Source of the DNA: Orientallactaga sibirica
Taxonomy: Eukaryota; Chordata; Mammalia; Rodentia; Dipodidae
DNA length: 64,000 nt
Direction: 5' to 3'
Assembly (NCBI GenBank): GCA_036365145.1
Contig: JAEOAD010000029.1
Location: 21,065,001 to 21,129,000, forward strand
The notes under the pieces were generated by a model. That model saw only the letters and a program-made list of their open reading frames with translations, was not told where the DNA came from and made no database searches. The translations under genes and the position numbers were made by a program. Below, in pieces: positions 43,764-54,196 of this stretch (position 1 is the stretch's first letter; the number at the start of each line of letters is the position of its first letter).

Positions 43764-44939
43764 GTAAAGTGGTACCGAGGAGTGGGATTGCTGCTAGACA
43801 CCTGACTGTGTGGCTTTGGCCTTTTGGAGCTGATTTTCAAGAGGAATGTGGAAGGATTTGAAATCTTGGCCTAAGACATGCCTTGCAGTGCTGTAAGTAC
43901 AGCTTAATGGACTATTCTGGTCAGAGCTGAAAGACCTGAATGCAGTAAGAACTATGAACTGTGAGGTTTGGCTTATGAGGGTGAGAAAGAGCTTTACTTG
44001 GACTGGGCTAGCAGTTTGTGTGAGAAGCGTCCTGTCCTGAGAAGATGTGCAGGGTTGCTTTGCGTAAAAATGAACTGGTGTGAGCAGAGGGATAAGGCAC
44101 AGAAAAAAATGAAATCTTTGGGTGAACTCTGCCCATTCAGCTGCAATTGAGAGATTACAACCTTTGAGATTGGGCCAGCTAACCTGCACTGGGGCAACAG
44201 GAAGAATGCAGACTCTTTTGAAGGGGCCTGAATGCTGAAGGAGTGTCCTGTTCTTCAAAGTCTGATTTATTCCCCCCTGGATTAACAAATTGGCACCCTA
44301 CCTGGTATTATGGAGTATAACAAATGCAGGAAAGAGAGGGTCATTGAGTTTTTAATGCGGTCTTGTGTTTTGGAAATGGCCATGGGCAGTGTGAAGCAGG
44401 TTTGCTGGATGCCTGCATGGAGATCCCATGGGGCCATGAGGATGGACCGTGGGTTGCAGTGGAGACCCAGTGGAGACCCAGTGGAGATGCCGGGATTATG
44501 AGATGGCTGCCAAGGAGAGCTGCCGGCCCTGGATGAAGTTTTCCAGGACTGTGAGTAGCCTAGCTGGAGGGGTGGAATTGGAACTCCAGAGACTTGTTGC
44601 TGCTCAGAAGTATCGGACTTGGAGATTTGTCACTGACTAGTTGTTGGATTGGAATTACAGAGTTTGACGTTTGCCCTGGTTGTTTAAAATCTTGTATTGG
44701 TTAAGTATTTCTTTGTTTTGCCCAATGCCATCCTTTGCAGTGTGAATGTTTTATTCTGTGCCATTATGGGTTTTTTTGGGGATATTTTTGGTATTATGGC
44801 TCAGTTAAAAGACCTTGGATTATGGGGATGTATGAACATCATTGGAATTGATAAAAACTATGGGGACTTTTAAATTTGCATGAATGCATTACATTTTACA
44901 TCATGTATGGTTATCAGTTTATGGGGGCCAGGGGCGGAA
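43764..44939 (+). mobile_element. MaLR internal region 1
   Basis: It opens with 'gtaaagtggtaccgaggagt', a primer-binding-site-like sequence of the leucine-tRNA type reported for ERVL-class elements (not verified here). It closes with the purine tract 'tgggggccaggggcggaa' just before LTR 2. Short frames (for example 44310-44501) have no recognisable retroviral domain. Confidence 0.8.
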
Positions 44940-45107
44940 TGTGGTGGTTTGATTCAGGTGTCCCCATAAACTTCAAGTGTTCTGAATGCTAGGTTCCCAG
45001 CTGATGGCAACTTGGGAATTAACACCTCCTGGAGGCAGAGTATTGTTTTCCCACAAGCTGCTCTTAGTCGGGTGATTTCTGCCAGCAATGCGAACCTGAC
45101 TGCAACA
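44940..45107 (+). mobile_element. MaLR LTR 2, central deletion
   Basis: It has the proper start 'tgtggtggtttgattcaggt' and end 'cgaacctgactgcaaca' but is only 168 bp. Relative to LTR 1 it jumps from 'ggcagagtattgtt' to 'ttcccacaagctgctcttag', losing about 178 bp including the polyadenylation-type region. The joint carries a two-base T overlap. Confidence 0.85.
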
Positions 45108-46257
45108 GTAAAGTGGTACCAGGAGTGGGTGGTTGCTGCTAGACACCTGACTGTGTGGCTTTGGCCTTTTGAGCTGATTTTCAAGAGGAATGTGGAAGGA
45201 TTTGAAATCTTGGCCTAAGACATGCCTTGCAGTGCTGTAAGTACAGCTTAATGGACTATTCTGGTCAGAGCTGAAAGGCCTGAATGCAGTAAGAACTATG
45301 AACTGTGAGGTTTGGCTTATGAGGGTGAGAAAGAGCTTTACTTGGACTGGGCTAGCAGTTTGTGTGAGAAGCGTCCTGTCCTGAGAAGATGTGCAGGGTT
45401 GCTTTGCGTAAAAATGAACTGGTGTGAGCAGAGGATAAGGCACAGAAAAAAAAATGAAATCTTTGGGTGAACTCTGCCCATTCAGCTGCAATTGAGAGAT
45501 TACAACCTTTGAGATTGGGCCAGCTAACCTGCACTGGGGCAACAGGAAGAATGCAGACTCTTTTGAAGGGGCCTGAATGTTGAAGGAGTGTCCTGTTCTT
45601 CAAAGTCTGATTTATTCCCCCCTGGATTAACAAATTGGCACCCTACCTGGTATTATGGAGTGTAACAAATGCAGGAAAGAGAGGGTCATTGAGTTTTTAA
45701 TGCGGTCTTGTGTTTTGGAAATGGCCATGGGCAGTGTGAAGCAGGTTTGCTGGATGCCTGCATGGAGTTCCCATGGGGCCATGAGGATGGACCGTGGGTT
45801 GCAGTGGAGACCCAGTGGAGACCCAGTGGAGATGCCGGGACCATGAGATGGCTGCCAAGGAGAGCTGCCGGCCCTGGATGAAGTTTTCCAGGACTGTGAG
45901 TAGCCTAGCTGGAGGGGCAGAATTGGAACTCCAGAGACTTGTTGCTGCTCAGAAGTATCGGACTTGGAGATTTGTCACTGACTAGTTGTTGGATTGGAAT
46001 TAGAGTTTGACGTTTGCCCTGGTTGTTTAAAATCTTGTATTGGTTAAGTATTTCTTTGTTTTGCCCAATGCCATCCTTTGCAGTGTGAATGTTTTATTCT
46101 GTGCCATTATGGGTTTTTTTGGGGATATTTTTGGTATTATGGCTCAGTTAAAAGACCTTGGATTATGGGGATGTATGAACATCATTGGAATTGATAAAAA
46201 CTATGGGGACTTTTAAATTTGCATGAATACATTACATTTTACATCAAAGGGGTGGAA
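45108..46257 (+). mobile_element. MaLR internal region 2
   Basis: It is nearly identical to internal region 1 along its whole length. By eye I see only scattered single-base changes and a few small indels: the primer site reads 'tggtaccaggagtgg' rather than 'tggtaccgaggagtgg', and the purine tract is shortened to 'aaaggggtggaa'. The near identity implies duplication long after the original insertion, or gene conversion. Confidence 0.85.
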
Positions 46258-46545
46258 TGTGGTGGTTTGATTAAGGTGTCCCCATAAACTTCAAGTGTTC
46301 CTAGGTTCCCAGCTGATGGCAACTTGGGAATTAACACCTCCTGGAGGCAGAGTATTGTTGGGGGGCTTATTATTATAGCCAGCTTCCCTTGCCAGTGTTT
46401 GGCACAAACCTTATGTTGAGAGTGATGTCCACCCTCTGCTCATGCCATCGCTTTTTCCTGCCATCATGGAAGCCAAAATAAACCTCTTTTTGCAAGCTGT
46501 TCTTCGTTGGGTGATTTCTGTAGCAATGCGAACCTGACTGCAACA
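46258..46545 (+). mobile_element. MaLR LTR 3
   Basis: The start is 'tgtggtggtttgattaaggt' and the end 'gcgaacctgactgcaaca'. It is 288 bp and has several small deletions relative to LTR 1 (for example in 'gggggcttattattatagcc' and 'accttatgttgagagtgatg'). It is more degraded than the internal regions. Confidence 0.85.
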
Positions 46546-46745
46546 CTAACATATCTGTTCTTTTGCTGTGTGATGCCATGTTATAATACAGCCGCAAGCC
46601 CCCTCCCACCATATAACTCAGCAATGCCAGTGTTATGCTCCTTGACTTCCCAAACTAAGAATTTTGAGCTGATTATATACCTTTATATATTGCTAAACTG
46701 TGATGTTTATTTACAGCAGCATAAAGTGGACTAAGCCTACATAAG
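46546..46745 (+). mobile_element. Possible 3' part of an older LTR around the MaLR block
   Basis: 'tttacagcagcataaagtgg' followed by 'actaagcc' resembles the 3' end of rodent MaLR LTRs. If so, the tandem element may have inserted into an older relative. The left counterpart was not found, so this is tentative. Confidence 0.4.
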
Positions 46746-47929
46746 GAAAGCTCAAAATTTCACTTTTGAGTCAAATAATATCAAATCACATAAGATTTAA
46801 TCACTAAAATGTGTTCTGAGTGGACCAGATAAAAGTTCTGAGCTGATTCAATTGCAATATGTGGTGTTGCAATAGGACCATTCACTTTGAAACAACAACA
46901 ACAAAAAAAAAAAAAAAAAAAACCTACTAGCATCCATTTCCAAGGCCCACACAGCTTGGATGCTTTAATTGCCAGGAAAACTCAGAAGCCTAAAGATCTA
47001 GACACGATTCTGTTGGGCCTGGGTGTGATGTAGAACACAGAGCAGAGGGCTGAGGTGTGAGGAGCCTGGCTGTGTAGGTTGTCTAACTGAAGCATCTCCT
47101 ACCCAGTGAGGAATTCTTAGTCAGGGCTTTGGCAGAGGACTGGGAAGGAACATGGACTATGCATGAGGGCACCAAAATACTGCAACAACAGATGTGGCAC
47201 AAGTAAGCCCCAGGCTGTACTAAAGTACAGGAGATAGTTACAAGTAAGTATTTTCATTTGATGAGTTTAGGAGCAAAGAACTATGACATGAGGAGTAGAT
47301 ATATTTTGCAAAATGAGAAGACAGGAAGAGGTGACACATTATTCCACTTGAAATATCTCTGGTAGAATTTTCTCACCTACTAGCATTATTTTTCTTCTTA
47401 CTAATTTCTCCCAGAATCAACCAGAAAATAACAAAAATCCTTCATTAGAGGCTTTCTGCCTGAGTAGACGTGACTGATATTGGAAGGCTTTCTGACGGAG
47501 AATATAGCTGCATATGGCAGCCAAGGCAGTTATCACCCACCCTCCTTCCTTTCCATCAGCTGGAGGAAATATTCTCCCAGTCTCCCTTCCACCCACCCAG
47601 TGGCTCCCTCCTCTCTTTCTCCTGACCATAATATGAAGCAAATTCACCATCTGTCTGGGCAAACCCACAGTGCATGAGCAACTTTTAAAAGGAGTGGGTG
47701 CTGTCTTTAAGCAGAGCAAAATACAGTCTAATTATCTCAGAGGTGTCTCAGGAGACCTGGGTTTTCCGTCTGCCTTGATTACTCATTGTTTCTTAGTCAC
47801 TTGGATCTGGTTGGGAGAAGTTCCTCAATGTTTAATGATAGAACCACTATGGCATTTTGAGTCTTCTAAAATAATCCCAAACTCACAGGGCTGTGAAGGA
47901 ATTTTGGAGGTATTTGTTTCATTTTGGTA
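46746..47929. other. No gene recognised; poly-A near 46902-46921
   Basis: An A-rich tract (caacaacaacaaaaa...) is followed by unassigned DNA. The 100-codon minus frame at 47417-47719 and 97-codon plus frame at 47670-47963 have no domain; the latter runs into a B1 fragment. Confidence 0.4.
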
Positions 47930-48020
47930 TTTTAGTTTTTTGAGAGTAGATCTTGTTCTGTAGCCTCCTGTGGCCTCAAACCTAGGCTTCCTGAGTGTTG
48001 GGATTATAGGCATGACCCAT
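47930..48020 (-). mobile_element. B1 fragment, antisense
   Basis: 'gtggcctcaaacctaggctt', 'cctgagtgttgggattatag' and 'gcatgaccc' are the reverse complement of a B1. Confidence 0.8.
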
Positions 48021-48485
48021 GTCTATTAGCTCAGAAGTTGTTTGCATCCACTAGCTGCATTTGTTACTTCTATCAAAGCCTAGAAAATTGGTCTCCAGGG
48101 TGTTACATTCCAGAATATACTATGAAGAAGGATTTATGTGTTACAGTTACTACAGTTGAAGGGCATCTGATCAGTTTCATCATGACTTATACTAATTACC
48201 AATACTAATCAGAAACTAACTCTAAAAGCAATGGCTAGATGACCTTCAACTTTTTTCCCTACTAGAGTCACAATTGGCATTAAGGCCCACTTGAGATTAA
48301 AACTGCAAACAAACATAAGGGAGACAGGGCATTCAAATTATGATGGTAGTTATTTTATATATACCTAGCTTATTCACCGTTGAATTCTCTGAAATTTCTT
48401 ATGAAATCATACCAAAACATTAATGTTAGTACTACTAATAGTAATTTGTGGGGGAAATTACTCACCATATGTTGACAATGGGTAT
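48021..48485. other. No gene recognised
   Basis: Unassigned AT-rich spacer. Confidence 0.4.
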
Positions 48486-48840
48486 ATTAGACTTTTCATC
48501 ATTCTGATAAAATACCTGAGAAAATAACTCAAGGGAAGAAATGATTATTGTAGTTTATGTCTCGATAGGTTTTAATCCATGATCACTTGGTTCTGTGTTT
48601 TTAGGCCTGTGGTGAGTCAACATAGATCAATGAAAAAAAAGCCGTTCAACTCATGGTAAAACATGTAGGAAGAATCCCCACACTAGTAACCTTCCTTGTT
48701 TTCCCCCTTTGTTCCATCCAGGCCCCAACCTATTACACAATTCACCCACAATCAGTGTTGGCCTGGCTCTCTTAGTTCTTCCTCCCTGTAAACAGTTCAT
48801 ATATACCCTGATAAGCATGTTATAATAAATCATCAGTCAC
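48486..48840 (-). mobile_element. MaLR LTR fragment (MT/ORR1-like), antisense
   Basis: 'tcattctgataaaatacctg' with 'agaaaataactcaagggaag' resembles the reverse complement of a rodent MaLR LTR 3' region. A very similar opening occurs at 50.82 kb ('gtggcaaaatacccaagaaa', 'acaactcaagggaagaag'). No TSD was found. Confidence 0.5.
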
Positions 48841-49060
48841 ATAAGTTGACAATCAAAGTTGCTTATCCCAAGTACAAATACTTTAAGGGATATATTATCA
48901 CCAATAAATACAAAATTTCAGTCAGGATAATGCACAACATCACAGAAGTGTCTAGAACTTAACCAAAATCACACTAACTCTTTCCCACAATGACTCAACA
49001 GTTCCAATATGTCTTAAAAGTATAAGGCCAAAGTATCTTCTGAGGCTCTAGACATGCAAT
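48841..49060. other. No gene recognised; (AT)n at 49061-49076
   Basis: Unassigned spacer that ends in a short AT microsatellite, which is the tail side of the next reversed SINE. Confidence 0.45.
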
Positions 49061-49076
49061 TATATATATATATATA

Positions 49077-49261
49077 ATTTATTTGCAAGAGGAGAGAGAG
49101 GGAGAGAGAATTGGTACACCATTGCCTCTAGCCCACTGCAAATGAACTCCAGATGCATGCATGATTTAGTGCATCTGGCTTCATGTGGGTCTTTAGGAAT
49201 CAAACCCAGGTCATTAAGCTTTGCAGGCAAGTACTTTAACCACTGAGCCATCTCTACAGCC
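49077..49261 (-). mobile_element. tRNA-derived SINE, antisense
   Basis: The + strand shows a GA-rich run, 'atgaactccagatgcatgca', 'cagcatctggctt'-type wording and 'ccactgagccatctctacag', the reverse complement of the dominant SINE. Confidence 0.9.
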
Positions 49262-49273
49262 CACATTCACTTT

Positions 49274-49547
49274 ATTTACACTTTATTTATTTATTTTTTA
49301 TTTTTTTAATTATTTTTGAAGAGAGAGACAGACAGAGAGGGAGAGGGAGACAGATAGAGATGGGCGTGCCAGCAGCCTCTCAGCTGCTGTGAACGAAATC
49401 CAGATGTGTGGGCCCCCTTGTGGTCAAGTGTGTCATTGTGCACTTGCGTCACTTTGCATCTGGCTAAATGTGGGACCTGGAGATTGGAACCGGGTTCTTA
49501 GGCTTAGCAGGCAGGTGCCTTAACCACTAAGCCATCTCTCCAGCCCC
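49274..49547 (-). mobile_element. tRNA-derived SINE, antisense, 11-bp TSD
   Basis: A nearly full-length reversed copy: 'tttatttatttattttttat', GA-rich run, 'tgcatctggctaaatgtggg', 'ggcttagcaggcaggtgcct' and 'taagccatctctccagcc'. The repeat 'acattcacttt' flanks it at 49263-49273 and 49548-49558. It sits right beside another reversed copy. Confidence 0.92.
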
Positions 49548-49591
49548 ACATTCACTTTTTTAATGTGAACCCTTTAAAAAAATCCAGGAGT

Positions 49592-49750
49592 GCTGGGTGT
49601 GGTGGTGCACGCCTTTAATCCCATCACTTGGGAGGCAGAGGTAGGAGGATTGCTATGAGTTCAAGGCCACCCTGAGACTCTGAGACTGCATAGTGAGTTC
49701 CAGGTCAGCCTAGGCTAGAGTGAGAACCTACCTTGAAAAATCAAAAAAGG
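49592..49750 (+). mobile_element. B1 SINE
   Basis: 'tgctgggtgtggtggtgcac', 'aatcccatcacttgggaggc', 'gttcaaggccaccctgagac' and an A-rich tail. It contains a small internal repeat 'ctgagactctgagactg'. Confidence 0.92.
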
Positions 49751-49764
49751 AAAAAAAAAACAAT

Positions 49765-49832
49765 CCGGGAGTGGTGGTGCATGCCTTTAGTCCCAGTATT
49801 CAAGAGGCAGGGGTAGGAGGATCAATGTGAGT
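49765..49832 (+). mobile_element. B1 5' fragment, tandem to the previous B1
   Basis: 'atccgggagtggtggtgcat' and 'ttcaagaggcaggggtagga' start a second B1, which stops after about 70 bases. Confidence 0.85.
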
Positions 49833-49882
49833 TTCTTGCTAATCCTTTATCTTCCCTGTTGACAAAAAGCAAAGTGCTTGTC

Positions 49883-50272
49883 TTTTTTTTTTTTTTTTTT
49901 TTTAGTTACCAAAGCTTTATTTAATTAATTATTTGTTTGTTTGTTGTTTAGTCTGTTGGGGGTTACATGTGCCAAGGCATAGTATGCTACAACACACATA
50001 TGGAGGTCACAGGACAACTTCAAATTCAGGTTTTCTTTTTCCACCTTCTTTTAGACAGGGTCTCATGCCACTGCAAATGAACACAGGTCTGGCTGGCCAA
50101 GAAATGTTGGATTCTCCTGACTCTGCCTCTCATTTTAGGGGCATGTGGAGATGGCAGATACATGTGCCATGAACTTCCTGCTTTTACTCAAGTGCTGAGA
50201 AGATGGAACTTGGGCCAAGAAGCTTTGTAGGCAAGAGCCTTCAACTGCTAAACCATCTCGCCAGTTCAATTT
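49883..50272 (-). mobile_element. Poly-T followed by B3/B4-type SINE, antisense
   Basis: A run of about 21 T bases (49883-49903) precedes 'gtcacaggacaacttcaaat', 'agacagggtctcatgccact', 'actcaagtgctgagaagatg' and 'ctgctaaaccatctcgccag'. The order is that of a reversed B3/B4 SINE with its head on the right. The 79-codon frame is not a gene. Confidence 0.65.
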
Positions 50273-50799
50273 ATCTTCTTTTTAATGATGCATATCCTTT
50301 CACACTTTCCTTGGGCACTTCACCTGTGTTCCTTTACCTGCTGAACTGTAAGCATTTCAAATCTTCCTCCTTCCTTCTACCTTATTTGCAAGTCTCACTA
50401 TAAACCTGACTAAAAGGAGGAAGCTGTAAGCATGTCACAGCCTAATTTCCTCTGTCAAATTAATCAGTCAGTCAATTTGTTCTCAGCTTCCAAGAAAGTC
50501 AATAAAGGAAACGGACAAAATAGAGACAAATCATTTGGCCCACTGTACAATGAATGTCATCTAGTCCATTTCGCAAGAATGTCCTTGTCTCCATCTAGTA
50601 CTTCATGAGCACAGACTTCTCTGCCTGCATTCCTGTTGGCCTTTCTGGCCATCTGAGCTACCATCAGAAATTATTCTTAACCTCAGAGCTTCCTCTAGTT
50701 CTTCTTTGAGCTTTTACACACTAGTGCAAATCAATTCCAAAAGCTTCTAAAGCAAATGATCAGGTAGTCATGGCAACATTCCCACTTCTTTGGTGCCAA
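50273..50799. other. No gene recognised
   Basis: Unassigned spacer; the 66-codon frame 50203-50403 has no domain. Confidence 0.4.
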
Positions 50800-51060
50800 T
50801 TGTCTATGCTAGTCAGACGTTTCATCACTGTGGCAAAATACCCAAGAAAACAACTCAAGGGAAGAAGGATTTGCTTTGACTCTGGGTTTTAGAGGGTTCA
50901 GTCATGGTCAGTGGTTTCCCTGTTTCTGAGCTGGTACTGAGGCAAAACATAATATAAGAAATCTTTTCACCTCATAATGTCTAGGAGGCAGAGGGAGTGC
51001 TAATACTCATGCATAATAGGAATATTCTTTTTTCCCATATTATTACAGCTGTAATCTTCA
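50800..51060 (-). mobile_element. MaLR LTR fragment (MT/ORR1-like), antisense
   Basis: 'tcatcactgtggcaaaatac' with 'ccaagaaaacaactcaaggg' and 'gggttcagtcatggtcagtg' is in the reverse-complement order of a rodent MaLR LTR. The right boundary is unclear and LTR sequence may continue to about 51.4 kb. Confidence 0.55.
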
Positions 51061-51665
51061 CCTGTAGTATATTGTAACCCACATTTGGTTTCAGTCTTCC
51101 TTCCTTATGTACTGCTCTGTAGAAATGCCCTCACATATGTACCCAGAAGTGTTTTTATCTCCTCTTCTAAGTGCTTTTTAATACAATCATGTAATTTATC
51201 AAGGTTATCCTTCACAGTGGGGTTAAGAAAAGTAAGGAATAAATTAATGATCAAGACTCATCAGTTTAAGTGTAAAAAAAATATGGGAAACCTCTTTATC
51301 CAATCTGCTTCCTATCCTACATCAGAAGCTCAGGAGGTGAAACCACCCAGGAAGAATCCCCATCACTCACTATGAGTGAACATGTCCCACCTGTTGCCTC
51401 ATGCATTGCAGGAAAGCTATGAGTAAGACCCAAAACATTTGTAGATGACAAGCTCATGTCATAATGTTAACAGGTTGGACACTTTTGGTAGATGATTATT
51501 CTGGGCTGTCAACCTCTACCCATCCATATTTACAATTCTACAATGCTCATTTTTTTTTTAAATCAGAAATTGAAGTTGGGGAGAAGAGTAACCAAACACA
51601 ATTTGATGTGAAGTTACCAGTAGGCAAAGACATGTAGCACATGTTAGGAACTTAAGTTATTTGAA
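51061..51665. other. No gene recognised
   Basis: Unassigned. The 96-codon frame 51085-51375 has no domain. Confidence 0.35.
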
Positions 51666-51669
51666 TAGT

Positions 51670-52240
51670 CAGCTTCTCATTAGAGATTATTGTAACAAAA
51701 ACCACAGATGAGGGCTGGAGAGATAGCTTAGCGGTTAATGCACCTGCATCCTAAGCCTAAGAATAATGGTTCCAATCTCCAGGTCCCACGTTTAGCCAAA
51801 TGCAAAGTGATGCAAGGGTGCAATGCCGCACTTGCCCATAAGGGGGCCCATGCATCTGGATTTCGTTCTCAGCAGCTGAGAGGCTGCTGGCGCACCCATC
51901 TCTATCTGTCTTCCTCTCCCTCTCTCTCTCTGTCTCTCTACAAAAAAAAAAAAAAAAAAAAAAAAAAAAACAGATGATCAATTATACAGAAAAGAAGAAT
52001 TATTCTGTATCAAAGTTTCTATGGTTGGTAGGGCTGTGGTTTTGTTCTTCTGGAGAGGTAAGATATCATGGCAGGAAGCATGTAGAAGAGCAAGACTGTT
52101 CATCCACAGAAAATGACAAGAAAAGAGAAAAAGATTATGCCTATAGTCCAGTGTCTATTTCAATTGCATCTCCCAGCAACCAAGCTGTCTCCCACTAGGC
52201 CTCACCTCCCAATGGCGCCCCCACCTCCCAGTAGCACCAC
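51670..52240 (-). mobile_element. MaLR LTR-like sequence, antisense, split by a SINE
   Basis: Left piece 'gagattattgtaacaaaaac' and right piece from 51978 with 'gtttctatggttggtagg', 'gatatcatggcaggaagcat' and 'aggcctcacctcccaatggc' follow the reverse order of a rodent MaLR LTR. The SINE at about 51711-51970 interrupts it. Confidence 0.5.
51711..51970 (+). mobile_element. tRNA-derived SINE, likely short TSD
   Basis: The head is 'gggctggagagatagcttag', followed by all family blocks, a CT-rich run and a poly-A of about 29 bases. 'acagatga' occurs before the head and after the tail, compatible with an 8-bp TSD. The 79- and 74-codon frames across it are artefacts. Confidence 0.92.
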
Positions 52241-52835
52241 AAGTTGTAAAGAAATTCATATTTGTCATCCATATATGAATTTCTTACAGAGAAAAAGAGG
52301 AGGAGAAGGAGGAGCAAGACCATGGGAGCAGACTCTTGTTGCCTCTGGGAAATGCCATCTAGAAGTGAAAGCATATAGCACTTGGTTGTCTTTCAAGTTG
52401 GGATTTTTCCTAGTAGTTTTAAGGTGACTTGTGTGATCAAAGAGAAAACACACTGCCAAATGTCATCACTGGGCCTGCATGGAGAAATGTCACTACTGTT
52501 CAAAGATGAAAAACTGGGGAGAATGGAGGATTAACAGTATGGAGATGGTGGAGATTCCCTCAATGCAGAATGTTGTAGGCAGGCAAGCACAAAGTACAAC
52601 TCATGGAAAGTGTCTGTACCCTTCAGGAAGGGTTTTGTCTTCTTGGGGAATGTTTAAGAAACAGACTAGAACATGAAAAATGTGTTCAACAAATAAGAGG
52701 CTGAAAATTTAATTTTGAGTTGAGTAATATGAATTATGTGGGCCTAAAGACCCAAAGATAGAAAAATAGAAAAGATGACATGATATTTAAATCCTACAAA
52801 ATTATTTTCTTTAAGCAAAAGTTATATTATCTTAT
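52241..52835. other. No gene recognised
   Basis: Unassigned. The 104-codon frame 52113-52427 starts inside the LTR-like piece and has no domain. Confidence 0.4.
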
Positions 52836-52839
52836 GACT

Positions 52840-53190
52840 GGTATTTTTGTGTGTATATGTAGTGTGCATGTGAGTATGTATCTGTGCATGTGTGTGGGTG
52901 AATGAAAATATTCTTGCAGGTATCTAAGAGGGCTTGTGGAGGTCAGAATTCAGTGATGGAAGGAAGTTTCTCTAGCTGTTTGCCAACTTATTCTTTGAGA
53001 TGGGACCTCTCCTTGAAACTAGAGCTCACTGAATTAGGTAGAATAGCTAGCCAGTAAGTCCTAGGAATTCTGTATCTGCTTCCTGAGTGCTGGAATTTAT
53101 AGGCATGTAACACCACAGCATTCTACATAGGTACTTGGGGTCTAAACTCAGATCCTCATGCTTGTATGGCAAGCAGGTTATTCACTGAAA
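52840..53190 (-). mobile_element. B3/B4-type SINE, antisense
   Basis: A TG-rich lead (52850-52905) is followed by 'cttgtggaggtcagaattca', 'ttgagatgggacctctcctt', 'ttcctgagtgctggaattta', 'actcagatcctcatgcttgt' and 'gcaagcaggttattcactga', the reverse complement of a B3/B4 SINE. Confidence 0.75.
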
Positions 53191-53192
53191 AG

Positions 53193-53238
53193 TGTATGTA
53201 TGTATGTATGTATGTATGTATGTATGTATGTATGTATT
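53193..53238 (+). repeat. (ATGT)n microsatellite
   Basis: About eleven TATG/ATGT repeats. Minus-strand frames read it as HTYIHTYI, plus-strand frames as MYVCMYVC; both are artefacts. Confidence 0.95.
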
Positions 53239-53621
53239 TCAAATATCCACCTGGAAGGTATATAGAATTTAGAGATGACCTCACATTCAGTGTTCTCCAA
53301 AGTGTGTTCTTCATCACGACCATCAGCGCTCCCTGGGATCTGGTTTGCAATGTAAATTCTCTGGTGCCATGCCAGACCTAACATCTGTGTCATGCTGAGA
53401 TTAAGAACCATTACTGTAGTAGAGTATATGGCAGACTATGTACTTAAAAAAAAAAAAAACCTGCAGATGAACTTATCCTAAACAAATTATAATATATATT
53501 TGTAATTGCTAGGTATGTACTTATAAATCTTTTTGTCATAAAACCATGAATAAACTACATGGAAAAATATAAAAAATGGAAGAGCGAAACTATGTGAAAA
53601 GGTGACCATATTAGAAAATAT
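53239..53621. other. No gene recognised; poly-A at about 53447-53459
   Basis: Sequence with 'ctccaaagtgtgttcttcat' and 'ggtgccatgccagacctaac' resembles an old interspersed repeat (MER-like) but I cannot name it. Confidence 0.35.
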
Positions 53622-53850
53622 AGCAGGGGTTGATGATATAATTCAGTTGGTAGTGCGTGTAGCATATACAGAGCTCTGGGTTTAATCTCATGCACTGAAT
53701 AAGTGGGGTGTGGTAGCACACTCTTATAATCCCAGCACAGGCAGGGGAACCAGAAATGGTCATCCCATGTACAGAGTGAGTTTAGGGCCCCACAGGACTA
53801 CAGACTTTGGAAGAAATTAAAGAAACAAAACACTAAAAAGCATATAAGGA
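53622..53850 (+). mobile_element. B4 SINE (ID head plus B1-like part)
   Basis: The ID-like head 'ggggttgatgatataattca' with 'gttggtagtgcgtgtagca' is joined to a B1-like part 'ggggtgtggtagcacactct' and 'ataatcccagcacaggcag'. This ID-B1 chimera is the B4 layout. Confidence 0.75.
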
Positions 53851-53982
53851 AGCTATAATTCTCAAAACCGGAGCACCAAGAATCTCAGAATCAGCAAAAT
53901 CATAATTGCGTGATTGTGAAGGCTTTTAATCCCAGGACCCTATCAGACCACCTTCAGGAAAGAAGGAAGGAAAATAGGAAGA

Positions 53983-54196
53983 AGGGAGCTAGAGCGATGG
54001 CTCAGGGGTTAACGTGCCCTGCCAACAGCCTGATAACCCTGGTTCAATTCCTCAGTACCCACATGAAACACAAAACGCACAAAGAGGTACATGCATCTGG
54101 AGTTCATTTGCAGCAGCTGGAGACCGTAGTGTGTCCATTCTCTCTATCTGTCTCTTCTTTCCCTCTCTGCTTGCAAAGAAATACATTTAAAAACAG
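53983..54196 (+). mobile_element. tRNA-derived SINE
   Basis: The head 'agggagctagagcgatggct' with 'caggggttaacgtgccctgc' is followed by 'gtacatgcatctggagttca', 'gtgtccattctctctatctg' and an A-rich end. Confidence 0.88.

Larger units (their letters stand above)
43444..46545 (+). mobile_element. MaLR element in tandem form: LTR-internal-LTR-internal-LTR
   Basis: Three LTRs and two nearly identical internal regions lie in the same orientation with a period of about 1344 bp. LTR ends are TG...CA, each internal region begins with a primer-binding-site-like sequence 'tggtacc(g)aggagtgg', and a purine tract precedes the second and third LTRs. No gag, protease or reverse transcriptase motif is visible, as expected for MaLR elements, which depend on enzymes made elsewhere. 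The arrangement is what unequal recombination between LTRs of one element produces. The 164- and 189-codon minus-strand frames are antisense artefacts shared by both copies. Confidence 0.88.

Noticed and set aside
43794..45633. Minus-strand open frames of 164 and 189 codons
   Set aside because: They are antisense to the MaLR internal regions and recur only because that region is duplicated. No domain is recognisable.
43444..46545. Intact endogenous retrovirus
   Set aside because: No protease, reverse transcriptase, integrase or envelope motif is visible in either internal region. The lengths (about 1.15-1.18 kb) fit a non-coding MaLR.
53156..53411. Frames with HTYI or MYVC repeats
   Set aside because: They translate the (ATGT)n microsatellite.
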